Source: Humulus lupulus (taxonomy: Eukaryota > Streptophyta > Magnoliopsida > Rosales > Cannabaceae). Taken from it: a DNA stretch of 64,000 nucleotides. The position numbers and the translations under genes were made by a program. Shown here in pieces: positions 10,553 to 21,091 of this stretch (the first letter of the stretch is position 1; each line of letters begins with the position of its first letter). Below the pieces are notes generated by a model that had not been told where the DNA came from, did no database searches, and saw only the letters and a list, made by a program, of their open reading frames with translations. The stretch lies in contig NC_084793.1 of NCBI RefSeq assembly GCF_963169125.1, positions 91,903,071 to 91,967,070 of the forward strand, read 5' to 3'.

Positions 10553-10740
10553 CGGTCGGCCAAACCCTCACTGGTCGGCCAAGACAAGTGACTGGTCGGC
10601 CAAACACCTGTCTATTCGGCCAAACACTTGACTGGTCAGACAAACACCTGACTGGTCGGACAAGCACCTGACTGGTCGAACAAACACCTGATTGGTCGGA
10701 CAAACACCTGACTGGTCAGACAAGCACCTGACTGGTCGGT
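10553..10740 (-). repeat. 20-bp tandem array in element B 5' LTR
   Basis: About eight or nine copies of the ACTGGTCGGACAAACACCTG-like unit, slightly fewer than in the 3' LTR copy. The two LTRs have therefore drifted in copy number since insertion. Confidence 0.85.
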
Positions 10741-10953
10741 CATGACACATCTCTGGTCTAGCATGACACTTGACTGGTCAGTCAAAAATATTCATCGGTC
10801 GGACAGAAATTCTATCAAATTGGTTAGATCACTTTATCACAACTTCGAAGAGCCAACACATTTATTGACTATTAATGTGCCTTTTACTGACCATGCATTG
10901 CCACTTGTCACTTCTGATTGCCACGTCATCGAACTAAAATTTTGGGGATAACA

Positions 10954-12296
10954 ATATTATATACTTGAGGAAACTATTGACTTATTATTCAAGGGCGGCA
11001 ATAGAGCGCTGGTCGTTTTGGTTAGGCTAACCAGAAGAAAAAAGTACGCTTAAGCAGAGGATAGGACTAAGGGACCCAGGGTGACTTATTAGTCCCATAC
11101 CCTAGCATTGACTTATTAGTCAAGAACGACCTTAACACGTTGAGTGATGGTCAACGCCAGGTATGCTTATACATAGGATATGGTTAAGGGCCCTGGGATG
11201 ACTTATTAGTCCTATATCCCAGCATTGACTTATCATTCAAGGTTGATAGTAGCGCCGAGCGCTTGTCGTAAAGCATTGACTTATTAGTCAAGGACGACAT
11301 TAGCATGCTGAGTGTTGGTCGTAAGGCATTGAATTATTAGTCAAGGACGACATTAGCAGTGTGAGTGCTAGTCGTAAAGCATTGACTTATTAGTCAAGGA
11401 CGACATTAGCATGATGAGTACTGGTCGTAAAGCATTGCCATATTAGTCAAGGATGACATTAACACACTGAGTGTTGGTTGTAAGGCATTGACTTATTAGT
11501 CAAGTATGGCGATAGCGCATTGAGTGCTAGTACATATGATTTGGCCTAACCATGAGCGCATTATACGCTTGACCGACCTATCAGTTGGGGAAAACTCAGC
11601 GTCAGGTAGGCTAGATCAGCTCCAAAGCTGGTTATACAGAGGACAGGGTAAAGGCCTCCGAGGTGACTCGTTAGTCCCATATGCTAGAGCGTTGAGTAAG
11701 TATGATTCCATAATCATGTATTTTGGGTATTGGGCCCCGATATGATTCATTGATCATTTATCTAGGGAAATTGGACCCATATGACACTGTAGTCATTTAT
11801 ATGAATGGTATACATGCATGAGTAGGCTTATTACTACTAGGCATGCTTATTATGATTTGGTAATATGTTATAACTGCTTATGAGCATGTTTAAGTTTTCT
11901 TATCGAGCCTCGGGTCATGGGTGCTATATGGTTCAGGTAAATGGAAAAGAAAGTTGTACCATCCTTGAGTTGGAAAGCTTAAGTGGCGATGTGTACATAT
12001 ACATCTGCTCGACCACCACGGCTGAGGGTTTAAAGAGGAACTAGGGTCAAACCCTATTTTGTCGCTTAGGTATGCAGGTTGTAACTAATTTATTGTAATT
12101 AACCTTTTAAATGTATTTTGGGATACCATGTATATAGTAAACGTTTTAGTGAAACATTTGTATCTTTAACCAAAAAATTTAACTCTAATCCGTTAATCAC
12201 GTTTAGTTACACGATTATGGCCAAATGACTCGTGTAGCGAGTTTAACACTATTTAAAATACACAATGTAACAGTCCGTGAGTAGTAGGGAGTTATA
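10954..12296 (+). repeat. 5' LTR of element G, 3' part only
   Basis: Matches about 17915-19308 of the 3' LTR, including its tandem repeat array. The first roughly 1.57 kb of the LTR is missing because element B inserted. The end is GAGTTATA against GTGTTACA in the 3' copy. A small ORF at 11524-11745 has a near copy at 18536-18757 and is just LTR sequence. Confidence 0.88.
10965..11510 (+). repeat. ~55-bp tandem array with TTGACT-N4-AGTCAA hairpins (5' LTR of G)
   Basis: About eight or nine imperfect units, regular near 53-54 bases in the core. Most contain TTGACTTATTAGTCAA, an inverted repeat with 6-base arms. Each arm holds a TTGAC core, the W-box recognised by WRKY transcription factors. 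Confidence 0.85.
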
Positions 12297-12299
12297 ACT

Positions 12300-12311
12300 T
12301 GGTATCAGAGC
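12300..12311 (+). promoter_or_regulatory. Primer-binding site, initiator Met-tRNA type (element G)
   Basis: TGGTATCAGAGC three bases after the end of the 5' LTR. It is the same site as in element A, and sets the orientation of G as plus. Confidence 0.92.
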
Positions 12312-12750
12312 GTGCCAAGGTTAAAGGTTCCTGAAGAAAAGTTGGGCATGTACACTCGTCACTAAAGACAAGCTCCACTCAGGGTATGGTGACTATTTAT
12401 GTGGTTATGTGTTTAACAGCTAAAATAAGATATAAATGCTTTACCTGCATGCCTTATTAGGAAGCATGAGATATTCTGATAGGGCCTGACCCTTGACTAT
12501 TGATATGATTATGTGATTACTTGCTCAGTTGATATATGAATGTGTTATCTGCATGCTGGAGTTGAGAGCGTGATATGTATGTTGGAAAGAGCAGGGGTTA
12601 TTGATTAATGCATGAATTTTATGGGCATGTATATTATCACTACAATGGTATGTGAATGTGGTGCTGTATGATTTTTTCCTCAGGAATGCTTGTAAATGTG
12701 CTCATCATGCTTAATCGATCAAGTTATGACTGCAGACTAAATTTGAGGTT
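12312..12750 (+). other. Untranslated leader of element G
   Basis: About 440 bases between primer-binding site and gag. No convincing ORF, repeat or RNA gene is visible. Confidence 0.5.
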
Positions 12751-13841
12751 ATGTACCTAAGGAAGTTAATGGGATTCGGTGGTGTTTATACAGAGGCTGA
12801 GAATTACAGCTAGGGCCTGAGCCCTCCGCCTGCCCCTCAGAATTGGCAGCAGGTGTTTACAGCAGGTTCTGTTAGAAATTGCAGAGGCAAGAGGAAGAGA
12901 TCAGGTGTTTAAAACAGCAGGTTCTGTTAGGAAACACAACTTCCTTTGTTATGCCAGGAGTGGCATCATTTTTAGCTCAGCCTAGGGTTGAGAATAGGTG
13001 AGAATTTGTATGTGAAAGATTCCAAGAATATTACCCTCCAGTTTTTTAGGGAGGCCTAGATTCATTCAGAGCTGAGCAATGGATGAGCATGATTAGTTCC
13101 ATCCTCGACAGTATGAGGGTGGTGGGTAATGATAGGGTGATCTGTGCTATATATGTGTTATGGGAAGATGCTCGAACGTGGTGGGAAGTGGTATCCCAGA
13201 CATGAGATACAACTGCAATGAATTGGGAGGAATTTAGGCAGTTGTTTAATGAGATATATTACTGTGATGCAGTTAAGACTACTAAGACAAATGAGTTTCT
13301 GAACCTGGTTTAGGGAAATGCAACAGTAACAGAGTATGTTAACAAATTCGATGGGTTGGCCAAGTTTTCTTTTGATATGGTACCCATGGATGTGGCTCGG
13401 AAGGAGCTATTTACCTAGGGATTGAATCCCAGAATAGCTCAAGGTGTTAGAATCGCCCCAGTACATGAGATCTTTACCTATGCTCAGGTGATAGGAAGGG
13501 CCCTTATTGTTGAGGGCACACGAAATGAGATTTGGAAGGAGAATGCTGGAGAGCGCGGAGCTCAGGCAGTGATACCTTCATTTATTGGATTAGGCAGGGG
13601 CAAAGGCCCCAGTGATCAAGAAAGAAAGGTTATCAATGTATTCGATACTTCTGGATTAGAAAATAGGTTCCGAAGTGCTCAGATAGACCATCGGGGTGAG
13701 GATGAGTATTGGAAACTTTACCCAGAATGCACTCGGTGCAAGAGACGCCATTTGGGAGAATGCCGATAGAAGGCATGTTTCTTATGCGGGATGGTTGGGC
13801 ACCTAAAGAGGGACTGCCCAAGGCTACGAAAGGATGAATGA
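12751..13841 (+). pseudogene. gag of element G, broken
   Basis: The core MNWEEFRQLFNEIYYCDAV (near 13218) and LAKFSFDMVPMDVARKELF are typical of chromovirus Gag and closely match element A. A C-terminal CCHC knuckle, CFLCGMVGHLKRDC, lies at 13776-13817, preceded by a second small Cys motif YPECTRCKRRHLGEC. There are several stops: TAG in EFLNLV*GNAT near 13311, TAG before GLNPRIAQG near 13418, and TAG between the two Cys motifs. The N-terminal third is scrambled. It can no longer produce Gag. Confidence 0.85.
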
Positions 13842-14260
13842 AAGGGGGCGGATAGCTCAACTCTAGCTCGAGTGTTCACTTTGACACAGTCAAAGTCAGA
13901 GACTGAGACTGAGGCTGGTTCCTCAGTAGTGGCAGGTCAGCTTCCTTGTTCTGATTCTTGTATTATGTTGATTGGTCTTGGTGCCATGTTGTTCTTTGTT
14001 CTGTTGCATTTAGTAGAGGCACAAATTTGGTATGTGGATTATGTGGTTATGTTGTGATGAGAATTTGGTACCCTATTGGTAATTTTAAGAGATATGTTAG
14101 ATTATTATGGGAAAAGACTCATCAATTAACTTGATAGAGTTGGCTATGACCGACTTCGATATGATCCTGAATATGGATTGGTTAGCCAAGTATGGGGAAA
14201 TGATAGATTGCAAGGAGAAGATGGTAACCTTTGGGCTTGAGGGTGAGTAACCCTTGTATT
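13842..14260 (+). pseudogene. Protease region of element G
   Basis: After the zinc knuckle, a Ser/Thr-rich stretch leads to a retropepsin C-terminal half with DFDMILNMDWLAKYGEMIDC (about 14152-14210), normally DFDVILGMDWL. The active-site Asp-Thr/Ser-Gly segment expected upstream is not readable because of a frame break near 14050. Confidence 0.7.
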
Positions 14261-14389
14261 TTTTGGCACTATGCATGGACCCCATATACTTATGACCTTT
14301 GTAGAGACCTATTGCAGGAGTATGCATAAGACTCTTAGCTAGTGTGGTGGATACCACTCAGGTCGTTCCAGTGGGACCAGGACAAACTG

Positions 14390-15080
14390 GATTAGTATGT
14401 GAGTTTCTGGATGTGTTTCTAGGGGTTTGTTAGGGTTACCTCTACACAAAGAGATAAAATGGTGATTATGTTGGTACCAAGGACGAAACTAGTTCTAGGG
14501 CACTGTATTGAACAGATTTAGCAGAGCTGTAGGAACTAAAGGTTTGGTTATTGAGTAAGATTGTATTCTCTAAGGTGGATCTTCGATCTGGTTATTACCA
14601 GCTGAAGATCAGGGAGAAGGATAAGCAGAAGATTGTCTTTTTATATTAGATATGGGCACTGGGAGTGCTGTGTCATGTCTTTTGGGTTTGGCTAATACCC
14701 CAGTTGTTTTAATGGATAGATGAACAGGGTGTTCAAGGATTATTTGAATTGGTTTGTGATCATCTCTATCGACAATACTTTGGTATAATCTCAGTCAGAG
14801 ATTGGCCAAGGCCAAGGAACGCCTCAGAGATCAAGAGTTTCCTTGGATTAGCAGGGAATTATATATGTTTTGTGGAAGAGTTCTTATGGATTATTACCTC
14901 ATTGAAAAAAAAAGGTGATTGCCTATGCATCACATCAGTTGAATGATATGCCCAGAACTAGAGTAGAGTTACTGGTGGGCTAGTTGGCCAACATTACGCT
15001 TCAGTTTACTCTTTTGGAGAGGAGTAAAGGAAACAACTGAGTGACTCATAGATGGGAAAGATAAAAGATGATGTCTTACC
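14390..15080 (+). pseudogene. Reverse transcriptase and RNase H remnant of element G
   Basis: Readable fragments in order: FSKVDLRSGYYQLKIREKDK (near 14565), a broken segment before FVIISIDNTL where the FVIVFIDDIL active-site motif should be, then SEIKSFLGLAGNYICFVEEF (near 14825) and KKKVIAYASHQLND from RNase H (near 14905). The distance between the first and third motifs is about 50 codons shorter than normal, and most of RNase H is gone. The second catalytic Asp of the palm motif reads Asn. Non-functional. Confidence 0.75.
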
Positions 15081-16196
15081 TGGAATAGCTAAGGATTATA
15101 CAGTGTCAAGCATGGTATTATTGAAGTATAAAGATCAGACATGGGATTAAATGGGAGGTTCTGGATGAATCTCATACTACCCCTTATTCCCTACATTGAG
15201 GCACCAGGAGGATATATCAGGATCTAAAATCTTATAATGGTGGCTTGGGATGAAGAGAGACATAATTGAATATGTGGCAAAGTGCCTGATCTGTTAGCAA
15301 GTCAAGGCTAAGTATCAGAAATCAGTAAGGCCATTACAGTCTTTGAGTATCCCATGGTGGAAATGGGAGGACATCACGATGGATTTCGTGATGGGATTGC
15401 CCAGGATAATGGGCTAGTGTGATTCAGTTCGGGTTATTATGGACCAGTATTTAAATTCAGCTCACTCTTATCAGTGAGGATGAATAATACAGTTGATAGT
15501 CATGTAGATCTATGTGTGAGAGAGATAGTATGCCTTCATGGAATTCGAGGTGTATCTTATTAGATGGGGACCCTATCTTTACTTCCAAGTTTTGGGGAAG
15601 GCTATAGAGGGCGATGAGTATACAGCTGGAGTTTAGTACAACTTATTATCCTCAGACTGATGGTAAATTAAAAAGAGTTATCCAGTTATTGGAGGGGAAC
15701 CTTATGAGATGTTGTAGGGTAGGAAAAATAGATCGCCCATTCACTGGGATGAGATGGGTGAGAGAAAAAAAATATTTGAGTCCTGAGGTAGTTCAGAGTA
15801 CCACTAAGGCTATTGAAAAGATTAGAGCTCGAATGCTCGCTTCTCAAAATAGACAGAAAAATTATATTAATTTGAAATGAAGGAATGTGGAGTTCCAAGT
15901 GGAAGACTATGTCTTTCTTAGAGTATCACCATGGAAATGGGTGAGGAGATAAGGGCAAGTTGAGCCCTAAATTTGTAGGACCGTTTGAAATCCTGGATAG
16001 GATCGATCAAGTGGCCTATAGATTGGCCTTATCTTCGGCACTGCCAGCCGTATACAATATATTTCATATTTCCATGTTCAGGAAACATGTGTTAGACGGG
16101 ACTCATGTGTTAGTTATGAGGATCTGGAATTGGAGGCTGAGTTATCCTGTGAGGAACAACCAGTCCAGATATGAGACAGAAAGAACAAGGTTCTAA
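15081..16196 (+). pseudogene. Integrase and C-terminal chromovirus region of element G
   Basis: The zinc-binding remnant KRDIIEYVAKCLIC leads to WEDITMDFVMGLPRI with the first catalytic Asp (near 15368). The second core motif is LLDGDPIFTSKFWG. In the third, the usual TDGQTER reads TDGKLKR, so the catalytic Glu has become Lys. The tail [20 protein letters not shown] and [17 protein letters not shown] (15960-16100) is the chromovirus C-terminal region that normally precedes or forms part of the targeting domain. Several stops and frame breaks occur. Confidence 0.8.
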
Positions 16197-16330
16197 GGAA
16201 CGAAGTTATACCTTTGGTTAATGTATTATACAGAAATAGTAAGGTCGAGGGAGCGACCTAGAAATTGGAATCAAATAGGAGGGATCTATATCCCGGGCTG
16301 TTCAAGTAAAATTTTAAGGATGGAATTTTT

Positions 16331-16346
16331 GTAAGGAGGGGATAGT
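16331..16346 (+). promoter_or_regulatory. Polypurine tract of element G
   Basis: GTAAGGAGGGGATAGT lies immediately before the 3' LTR start TGTAACG. It is the expected plus-strand primer. Confidence 0.75.
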
Positions 16347-19308
16347 TGTAACGTCTCAAATTACCTAATAAGGCTTAGGGCCTTGATTAGGGGGATAGGA
16401 TGGAAAATTATGGAAATTATGTGATTATGTGATATATATATGTGTATCATTATATGATTATGCGAGTTATATTATAATATGACTTGATATGCATGTTTAG
16501 GTGAATTAAATATGCATGTGGGCCCATTTATGATTAAAATGGCAATTTTCGTAATTTGGCCTGTTGTGGGTATATTTAACATATACGTGATATATGTGTG
16601 GGACCACATTATTATGTGGGTATATTTAGGTTACTCGGCACGAGACGATCCTAAGAAGGAAGCTAGTGGGAAAGTCACAACGAGACCCATACTTGACACG
16701 GTGTGAGTCAAGGGGTGTATTGGGTATTTATTACATTACCGGGTTATTGGGTATTGGGAATAAATATTTGATGATATATTTGGAGTTAGTTAGATCACGA
16801 GAGAATTTTTGGGATTTTGACCATTTGGCTCCCGGGGACGTTTTGGGTACCCCAAGCATTTGGATTTGCTTGAGGTTACTTAAGCTTGAAGTAACCTGAC
16901 AAAATAAATAAAAAGAACGTACGGTTCTTTCTCTCTCTCTCGTTCTCTCATTTGGCCTTCGATAGCATTTTCGAAGGAAACTCGACTTTTAGGACTCAGA
17001 TTTAAGAAAGGTTAGAGTCATAACAATTCTAAGAAAGATTAGAAGCTTGTTAGCCAGAGGATTTAGCTGGGAAACAACTCAATCATAGGTAATCCAATCT
17101 TTAAGTTTTAAGTTTTTGAGTTTTTAAGCTTTGATTGGATTTTATGTTTTGATGAGTTTTTGAATTGTTTAAAGCTTGGGTTTTGATGGTTTTGGTCCAT
17201 TGGGATGTTTGGGAACTTTGTTGTTGGGAGTTGGTTATGTTTGGATAGGTTTATGGAGGGTTTTGAGAAGGGAAAAAACAGAGAAAGTGGTTGGGTTCGA
17301 GGTTGGGTCGCGACCTTGTTCTTGGGCGTTGCGACCTGTGTGAACCCAAGACCAAGAAGGGTTTTGCCTGGGGGGCATGCCGCGACTCTATGGGACATGT
17401 CGCAGTCCGTGTCCTGAAGCCCAGGCAGAGGGTTGTCTGCTGGGAGGCGCGCCGCGACCCCCAGGGTCAAGTTGCGGCCTGCCTGAGCATTTTGGCTAGA
17501 TTGGGTATTTTGTGATGGAAACTTAAACCTAAGGGCTCGGGATCGATCCTACTATCCGGTTTAGTAGGATTCGACGCCCCAGAGGCTAAGACTCGGTCCA
17601 GAAGCCTTTATTTACTCATTTTTGACAGGATTCTATATTATGGTTGTGACTAGGTTATCGCTAGGGGCTCGGAATCAGGATTGTGCTTGAGGGTTGTTTA
17701 TTGGTAAACTGTGCTTGGACTAAAGGTAAGAAAACTGCACCCAATATGTGATACATGTGATTATGGCCTGACCTGAATGTTGAATATAGAATTGATCATA
17801 GCTTGAGTCTCTGTAAATGGGCATGATTATGGTTATGCCTGTGATTATTGATGAAGCATGTTGAGTGCTCTATTTATGGATATTTGTTATATGATGAATG
17901 CATGTTGGCATTATATACTTGAGAAAAGCATTAACTTATTAGTCAAGGTCGGCAATAGCGCTAAGCGCTAGTCGCAAAACATTGACTTATTAGTCAAGGG
18001 CAGCAATAGCGTGCTGAGCGCTGGTCGTTTTAGTTAGGCTAACCAGAAGCACCAGGTACACTTAAGTAAAGGACGGGACTAAGGGACTCGGGGACACTTA
18101 TTACTCTTATATCCTAGCATTGACTTATTAGTCAAGAATGACCTTAGCACATTAAGTGTTGGTTAGCGCTAGGTACGCTTATACAAAGGATAGGGCTAAG
18201 GGCCCTAAGGTGACTTATTAGTCCCATATCCTAGCATTGACTTATCAGTCAAGGTCGACAATAGCGCCGAGCACTGGTGGTAAAGCATTGACTTATTAGT
18301 CAAGGACGACACTAGCATGTTGAGTGTTGGTCGTAAGGCATTGACTTATTAGTCAAGGATGGCATTAGCACGGTGAGTTTCGGTCATAAAGCATTGACTT
18401 ATTAGTCAAGGACGACATTAGCACGGTGAGTGCTGGTCGTAAAGCATTGACTTATTAGTCAAGGACGACATTAACACATTGAGTGCTAGTCGTAAGGTAT
18501 TGACCTATTAGTCAAGCATGGAGATAGCGCACTGAGTGATGGTCCATATGATTTGGCATAATCAAGAGCGCATTATACACTTGAACGATCTATCAGTGTG
18601 GGAAAACTCAGCGTCATGTACGCTAGATCAGCTCCAAAGCTGGTTATACAGAGGACACGGCAAAGGGCCCCAGTGTGACTCATTAGTCCCATATCCTAGG
18701 GCGTTGAGCCAGTATGATTCCATAATCATGTATTTTGGGCATTGGGCCTCGATATGATTCATTGATCATTTATCTAGGGCAATTGGCCCCGTATGACATT
18801 GTAGTCATTTATATGAATGGTATACATGCATGAGTAGGGTTATTACTACTAGGTATTCTTATTATGATTTGGTAATATGTTATAATTGCTTATGAGCATG
18901 TTTAAATTTTCTTGCTGAGCCTCGGGTCACGGGTGCTATATGGTGCAGGTAAAGGGTAAAGAAAGTTGGACCATCCTTGAGTTGGAAAGCTTAGGTGATG
19001 ATGTGTACATATGCGGCTGCTCGACCACCGCGGTCGAGGGTTTAAAGAGGAACTAGGGTCAAACCCTATTTTACCGCATATGTCGGTAGGTTGTAACTCT
19101 TTTATTGTGATTAACAATTTAAATGTATTTTGGGATCCTATGTATATAGTAAACGTTTTAGTAAAACTTTTGTATCTTTGACCAAATTTTTTAACCCTAA
19201 CCCGTTAATCACGTTTAGTTACACGATTATGGACAAATGACTCATTTAGCAAGTTTAGTACTATTTAAAATACACAGTGTAATAGTCCCTCAATAGTGGG
19301 GTGTTACA
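16347..19308 (+). repeat. 3' LTR of element G (2962 bp)
   Basis: Starts TGTAACGTCTC and ends GTGTTACA. The first 70 bases are clearly related to the element A LTR. An A-rich stretch followed by (CT)n near 16930 and an unusual GC-rich patch (17280-17480) lie in the first half; the tandem W-box hairpin array is at 17930-18520. ORFs in it (17108-17515) are not supported as genes. Only its last 1.4 kb has a partner in the 5' LTR. Confidence 0.88.
17930..18520 (+). repeat. ~55-bp tandem array with TTGACT-N4-AGTCAA hairpins (3' LTR of G)
   Basis: About ten imperfect units; at least eight carry TTGACTTATTAGTCAA or a one-base variant. The partner array in the 5' LTR has several units where one arm is mutated. 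Confidence 0.85.
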
Positions 19309-19959
19309 TATACTATTATTTCACTTTCAATTTTTCCTATATCACTTATTTCTTGATATTGCTCCTAATAATGATTATGTGCACTTATATGTAAAGAATA
19401 TCTTAGGAAGCTGGAACTCAAAAAAAATTGTTATGGCTTTGCTGGCTTCAGGTAAGTGTTCCACCATCAAGGAACATATGCAGGGCAATGGTTACTTGAC
19501 TTATTGAGGAAGCTTGTAAAAATCACATTTACTCATATTTCAACAAAAGCAAAGATGCGGGCTATTTATGAGGAGATTTCAATTGAAGAAAAAATTGTTA
19601 ATTACAAGTAGGTACAAGTAGGTTTGCTTACTTTAGTTGGTATTGAATTTCAGTAAATTTTTAATTTCAGTGTTTTACATTTTGGTTGAAAGATTTGGTT
19701 ATATAAAATTACTTTGGTTGGTTGCATTTATATCATTAATTGACTTATAGTTATCTGGTTGGTAACGTATATAGTTGCATTTGCTTACTTCTAAGCATAA
19801 TTAAGAATTAGAACATTTTCTTCGATTTATATGATAATTTTAGCATGCATGCTCAAGGCTTAACTTACGTATACTATAAGGAAAGAAAGAGAGGCATACT
19901 CATAATTCTATTTCTATTTCTGACACTAGGTGGACTTCTCCGCATAATTCTTTATTATT
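19309..19959. other. AT-rich stretch without recognisable features
   Basis: Directly right of element G. Short ORFs only; no motif, repeat or RNA gene that I can support. Confidence 0.5.
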
Positions 19960-20297
19960 CTTCATCATAAAGGGGTGACTTTCGCGGAGGTTGTGGAAGT
20001 TGCTGCCATCGGAAACTGTCTCAAGCCACTAAACTATCTCTGAATTGCAACCTTTAGGTGGTTTCAGATTGTAAAACTGTCATTGATGCTTTTCATAGTA
20101 CCGAGGGGAGTTTGAAGGACTCCGAAAATATCATCATTGAGATTAAATTACGCTTTGTTTCTTCTTTTTGCTCAAGCTTTGTTCACATTCCTAGACTTTA
20201 TAATAGGCTTGCTAATAACTTAGCTACTTTTTGGCTTAAAAGCTCTACAAGCACTGATGTTTGTTTAGCTGATTTATCATCTTGGTTGTATGAATGA
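19960..20297 (+). pseudogene. RNase H-like (RVT_3-type) C-terminal remnant
   Basis: The frame VVSDCKTVIDAFHSTEGSLK ... FVHIPRLYNRLANNLATFWL (20055-20240) resembles the plant RVT_3 RNase H fold: an SDCK motif for a catalytic Asp, then the HxxRxxNxxA(H/N)xLA signature. Upstream, FAEVVEVAAIGNCLKPLN near 19980 resembles the preceding helix (AE-A--AI--AL) but is in a different frame, with a stop. Such domains occur at the end of plant LINEs and in small RNase H-like plant genes. It is a decayed fragment; which source is unclear. Confidence 0.5.
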
Positions 20298-20677
20298 AGG
20301 GTTTCTTCTTTTTTTACTTTAATTTTTTTATATTTATATTTAAAATAAAAATAATATTTTAGTTTAGAAAATAAAAAATAAAAATAGAAGTTACCAACAC
20401 ATTTTTATTTTTATTTGTTAAAAACCAAAAACAAAAATAGTTACGGAATACATTTTTATTTTATAAAAATAAAAAAACATAAAACAAAATTATATTTTTA
20501 TTTTTGTATTTAAAAAATTTAAAAACACAACCTATATTTCACTTTAAATTCATGTCACTTTCATACAAAGAAACTGAAAGTGGGGAGCACATACTTTTAC
20601 GAATGGAGTTATCAATCATACTAGTACAAAATTTAAAACTAAGCTAAGAAAAAAATGAATGTATATATATAAATATA
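20298..20677. other. AT-rich stretch after RNase H remnant
   Basis: Runs of A and T, including a long A/T-rich block at 20330-20520. It could be the decayed tail of a LINE, but no clear poly(A) end or target duplication is seen. Confidence 0.4.
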
Positions 20678-21091
20678 GGACAATTTTTTTATAGGCTTCA
20701 CTTTAAGCCCTGTCGGTAGGGCTCTCAGTGTTTCTCGACCCCTGAATAGTTTTTGGCGCGACTTTCTTTTATGACCGTGTATATTGTAGTTATTTATAGC
20801 ATCCTGCAAATTTTCAGAAAATTTCGAATAGTTTACAGTACCGAAAACTAGGTTCAAACATGTTGTTTTCCACACGCATAAAAAAAATTAGTCTCGCGTA
20901 CAACAACATGTTTGAACCTAGTTTTCAGTACTGTAAACTATTCGGAATTTTTTGAAAATCTGCAGAATGCTCTAAATAGCTACAATATACACGGTTATAA
21001 AAAAAATCACGTCGAAAACTGTTTACAAATTGAGAACACTGAGAGCCCTACCGGTAAGGTTTAAAATGAAGCCCTAATAAGAGAATTCTCC
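20678..21091. mobile_element. Fold-back MITE-like element (about 414 bp)
   Basis: Almost the whole length is an inverted repeat: the left arm 20678-20880 pairs with the right arm 20897-21091 with few mismatches, around a short centre. Outer ends are GGACAATTTTTTTATAGGC and, on the other strand, GGAGAATTCTCTTATTAGG. Flanks are A/T-rich with TAAATATA on both sides, suggesting an 8-9 bp target duplication as in Mutator-like MITEs, though exact ends are uncertain. The 78-codon ORF inside is an artefact. Confidence 0.7.

Larger units (their letters stand above)
5097..10953 (-). mobile_element. Element B: gag-only, non-autonomous Tat-type LTR retrotransposon
   Basis: Read on the minus strand: a full 5' LTR (10953-9935), a primer-binding site (9931-9913), one gag ORF (9878-7647), about 2.1 kb of non-coding and repeat-rich DNA, a polypurine tract and the first 451 bases of the 3' LTR. 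There is no protease, reverse transcriptase, RNase H or integrase, and the non-coding part begins right at the gag stop. This matches the known class of gag-only terminal-repeat elements (TR-GAG) that depend on enzymes from relatives. The 3' LTR was split by the CACTA at 5096. B itself sits inside the 5' LTR of element G. Confidence 0.82.
9935..10953 (-). repeat. 5' LTR of element B (1019 bp)
   Basis: TG...CA ends: on the minus strand it starts TGTTATCCCC at 10953 and ends at 9935 beside the primer-binding site. It holds the 20-bp array (10553-10740) and a TATA box (10308-10301) in the loop of a perfect 9-bp inverted repeat (10289-10297 with 10309-10317). It inserted into the 5' LTR of element G, whose sequence resumes at 10954. 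Confidence 0.88.
10954..19308 (+). mobile_element. Element G: decayed chromovirus-type Ty3/gypsy retrotransposon
   Basis: Partial 5' LTR (10954-12296), Met-tRNA primer-binding site, gag with CCHC knuckle, protease, reverse transcriptase and integrase remnants, polypurine tract and a complete 3' LTR (16347-19308). The C-terminal pol segment with [20 protein letters not shown] and [12 protein letters not shown] is typical of chromoviruses such as Tekay/Del and Reina. Many stops, frameshifts and internal deletions mark it as old. Element B truncates its 5' LTR. Confidence 0.88.

Noticed and set aside
10965..11510. Possible CRISPR-like or satellite array
   Set aside because: Units are contiguous without distinct spacers, inside an LTR, and repeated in the other LTR; it is an LTR tandem repeat.
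17108..17515. Three ORFs in the GC-rich patch of the G 3' LTR
   Set aside because: They lie inside the LTR, on both strands, with no recognisable protein.
20639..20875. Minus-strand 78-codon ORF
   Set aside because: Lies in one arm of the fold-back repeat.
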